The position numbers and the translations under genes were made by a program. Under the pieces are notes generated by a model, which saw nothing but the letters and a program-made list of their open reading frames with translations, made no database searches and had not been told where the DNA came from. Below, one piece after another: positions 20,991 to 22,316 of a stretch of 22,316 nt of DNA; the stretch's first letter is position 1, and every line of letters starts with the position of its first letter. Origin of the DNA: Paucihalobacter sp036825875 (lineage in GTDB: Bacteria; Bacteroidota; Bacteroidia; Flavobacteriales; Flavobacteriaceae); contig NZ_DAISXK010000045.1 of assembly GCF_036825875.1 (NCBI RefSeq), positions 1-22,316 on the forward strand. Direction: 5' to 3'.

Positions 20991-22316
20991 TTACTTATCG
21001 AATTTCTTCAATAAAGCAGGCAAAAAGAGAATATCTGTAATCAACGCCATAGCAACGGTTACTGAGCAAAGCAATCCAAATTCACCAACCGATGGCACGG
21101 CGCTAGTGCTAATTATTAAGAACCCAGCGGCCAAGGCTATGGTGGTAGATAATAGTGCACCACCCGTATAGAGCATAGATTTATCAATTCGCTTTTGTGC
21201 ATTACCTTTTATAGCTTTAGTTCGTTTGTATTTATAAATAAGATGAATGGTGTCGTCCATGGCAATTCCCAGCATTATAGGTGTAATCATTGCTGTTGAA
21301 ACATCTAGCGGAATATCAAAAAGAAACATTACAATGGCCAACATAAGTAATGGCAACAGGTTAGGAATAAGGACTAAAATAGTGGTTTTAAAACTTTTTA
21401 TAAAAAACCATAAAGCTAGAAAAGCAACAAAAAATGCCGCAAAAAACGATTTAAATTGGGTTTCTAAAATAAAGGAATTTAGTTGAGCAAATACCACTGA
21501 AAACCCTTGAATATTTAAGCTGTAATCATCTGTATTGAAAGAAGATTCAAAACCTAATGAAATGTCTGATATTAGCTTTTCAAGCTCTGATGTTTTTAGC
21601 TCCTTAACATTAACTGTGATACCAGCCGTTTCAAAATCTTCTGAAAAAAAGGTGAAAAATGATTCGCTTGTTTGTTGGGTATCAGCAAGTATTCCTTTCA
21701 GTTTTTCCTCGTCAAAATTAGACTGAAACAGCATTGGTGAACGTTGCTCTAAAAACGATTTCAAAGACAACACCGAAACTGGTATCGCCAACAATTCATT
21801 AGATTGCAATTTGCTTTCAAAAACTGCTAAGGATTTGATAAAGTCTTTTGTTAAGATGGAATTATTGGCTGTGGTTGCTATATTAATCTGTAATCTAGAG
21901 CTACCATTTAACTTCGATTCAATCAAACGTAAATCTTGTTTGGCTTTTCCTTCAGCTAATAAATTTAAAGAATCAGTGTCTATTTTAATCTTCGTGATGG
22001 CAATGCCTCCAATAACTATTAAGAAACTAGAAACCAGAATAATACTGTTTTTAGAATTGGATGTAAATCTATTTAGACCAACAATAACAGCTTCCGAATT
22101 AAATATTTTAAAACGTAAAATAGGTTTGGAAGCTTCAAAATTAAACGTATAAAAACTTAATCCAATAATCAGAATCACATACACCAAAACAAAACTTAAA
22201 AGCAAACCCGCACAGGTTAAAAGTCCCATATTTTTAAAAGCAGGCAAAGGTGAAAGATACAAGGCAAAATATCCCACAATGGTAGTTAGCGTGGTATAAA
22301 AACAAGGTGTAAAACT
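20991..22316 (-). CDS. RND/MMPL superfamily exporter, C-terminal part (runs off window)
   Basis: 441 codons are visible and the frame stays open to the right edge, so the N-terminal half is missing; a GTG at 22277 in this frame is internal. The first residues (PCFYTTLTTIVGYFALYLSPLPAFKNMG) are the conserved TM4-5 region of the family. A large periplasmic domain (about 90-260) follows, then a cluster of spans with the signature MLGIAMDDTIHLIYKYKR and a final pair of spans ending FLPALLKKFDK. Such proteins export lipids, hopanoids or other hydrophobic compounds with the proton gradient. The family is RND superfamily (MMPL or sterol-sensing type) rather than AcrB-type; the substrate is unknown. 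Confidence 0.9.
   Translation of the reverse strand, partial: SFTPCFYTTLTTIVGYFALYLSPLPAFKNMGLLTCAGLLLSFVLVYVILIIGLSFYTFNFEASKPILRFKIFNSEAVIVGLNRFTSNSKNSIILVSSFLIVIGGIAITKIKIDTDSLNLLAEGKAKQDLRLIESKLNGSSRLQINIATTANNSILTKDFIKSLAVFESKLQSNELLAIPVSVLSLKSFLEQRSPMLFQSNFDEEKLKGILADTQQTSESFFTFFSEDFETAGITVNVKELKTSELEKLISDISLGFESSFNTDDYSLNIQGFSVVFAQLNSFILETQFKSFFAAFFVAFLALWFFIKSFKTTILVLIPNLLPLLMLAIVMFLFDIPLDVSTAMITPIMLGIAMDDTIHLIYKYKRTKAIKGNAQKRIDKSMLYTGGALLSTTIALAAGFLIISTSAVPSVGEFGLLCSVTVAMALITDILFLPALLKKFDK

Overview
The window is AT-rich chromosomal DNA from a member of the Bacteroidota, most likely family Flavobacteriaceae. The evidence is a type IX secretion (Por) C-terminal sorting domain, lipoproteins with an acidic patch after the lipid-bearing cysteine, promoter boxes of the TAnnTTTG type, no Shine-Dalgarno sequences, and the gene order rsmI / hypothetical / tdk / alr / mscL / asd, which I recognise as typical of flavobacteria. 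Coding density is very high; no gene-free stretch exceeds 200 bases. There is no phage, transposase, CRISPR array or defence island.

Layout. A tRNA-Ala(GGC) gene lies at the left edge on the minus strand. It is followed by a plus-strand operon of a GNAT acetyltransferase, a MATE exporter and two very small single-span membrane proteins (55 and 32 aa). A convergent 2OG-Fe(II) oxygenase follows. Then come queD and an LpxH-type pyrophosphatase (+), a minus-strand run of osmC-like, recJ and MFS exporter genes, and a plus-strand AhpD-like protein with a MORN-repeat lipoprotein. Next are rsmI and a conserved hypothetical protein (-), then tdk, alr, mscL and asd (+). A two-haem c-type cytochrome lipoprotein is paired with a large FG-GAP/UnbV protein secreted by type IX secretion. 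The right end has a prolyl oligopeptidase lipoprotein, an orphan ABC ATPase, and the C-terminal part of an RND/MMPL-type exporter that runs off the edge.

Most of the window is housekeeping: nucleotide salvage (tdk), cell wall precursor (alr), osmotic safety valve (mscL), amino acid synthesis (asd), rRNA methylation (rsmI), DNA repair (recJ), lipid A (lpxH) and tRNA modification (queD). The accessory-looking parts are the cytochrome/FG-GAP pair and the small membrane proteins.

The most interesting non-coding signal is a repeat of about 90 nt present twice, in the queD-lpxH gap and in the gap upstream of rsmI, in the same orientation relative to the flanking genes. Two sequence blocks are conserved, while the two hairpins next to them differ completely in sequence yet still pair. 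That pattern suggests a structured RNA or a hairpin-bearing dispersed repeat. Other oddities are a 14-nt duplication linking the mscL terminator to the asd start, a terminator abutting a promoter that would give a leaderless ABC mRNA, and four convergent gene pairs with almost no room for terminators.
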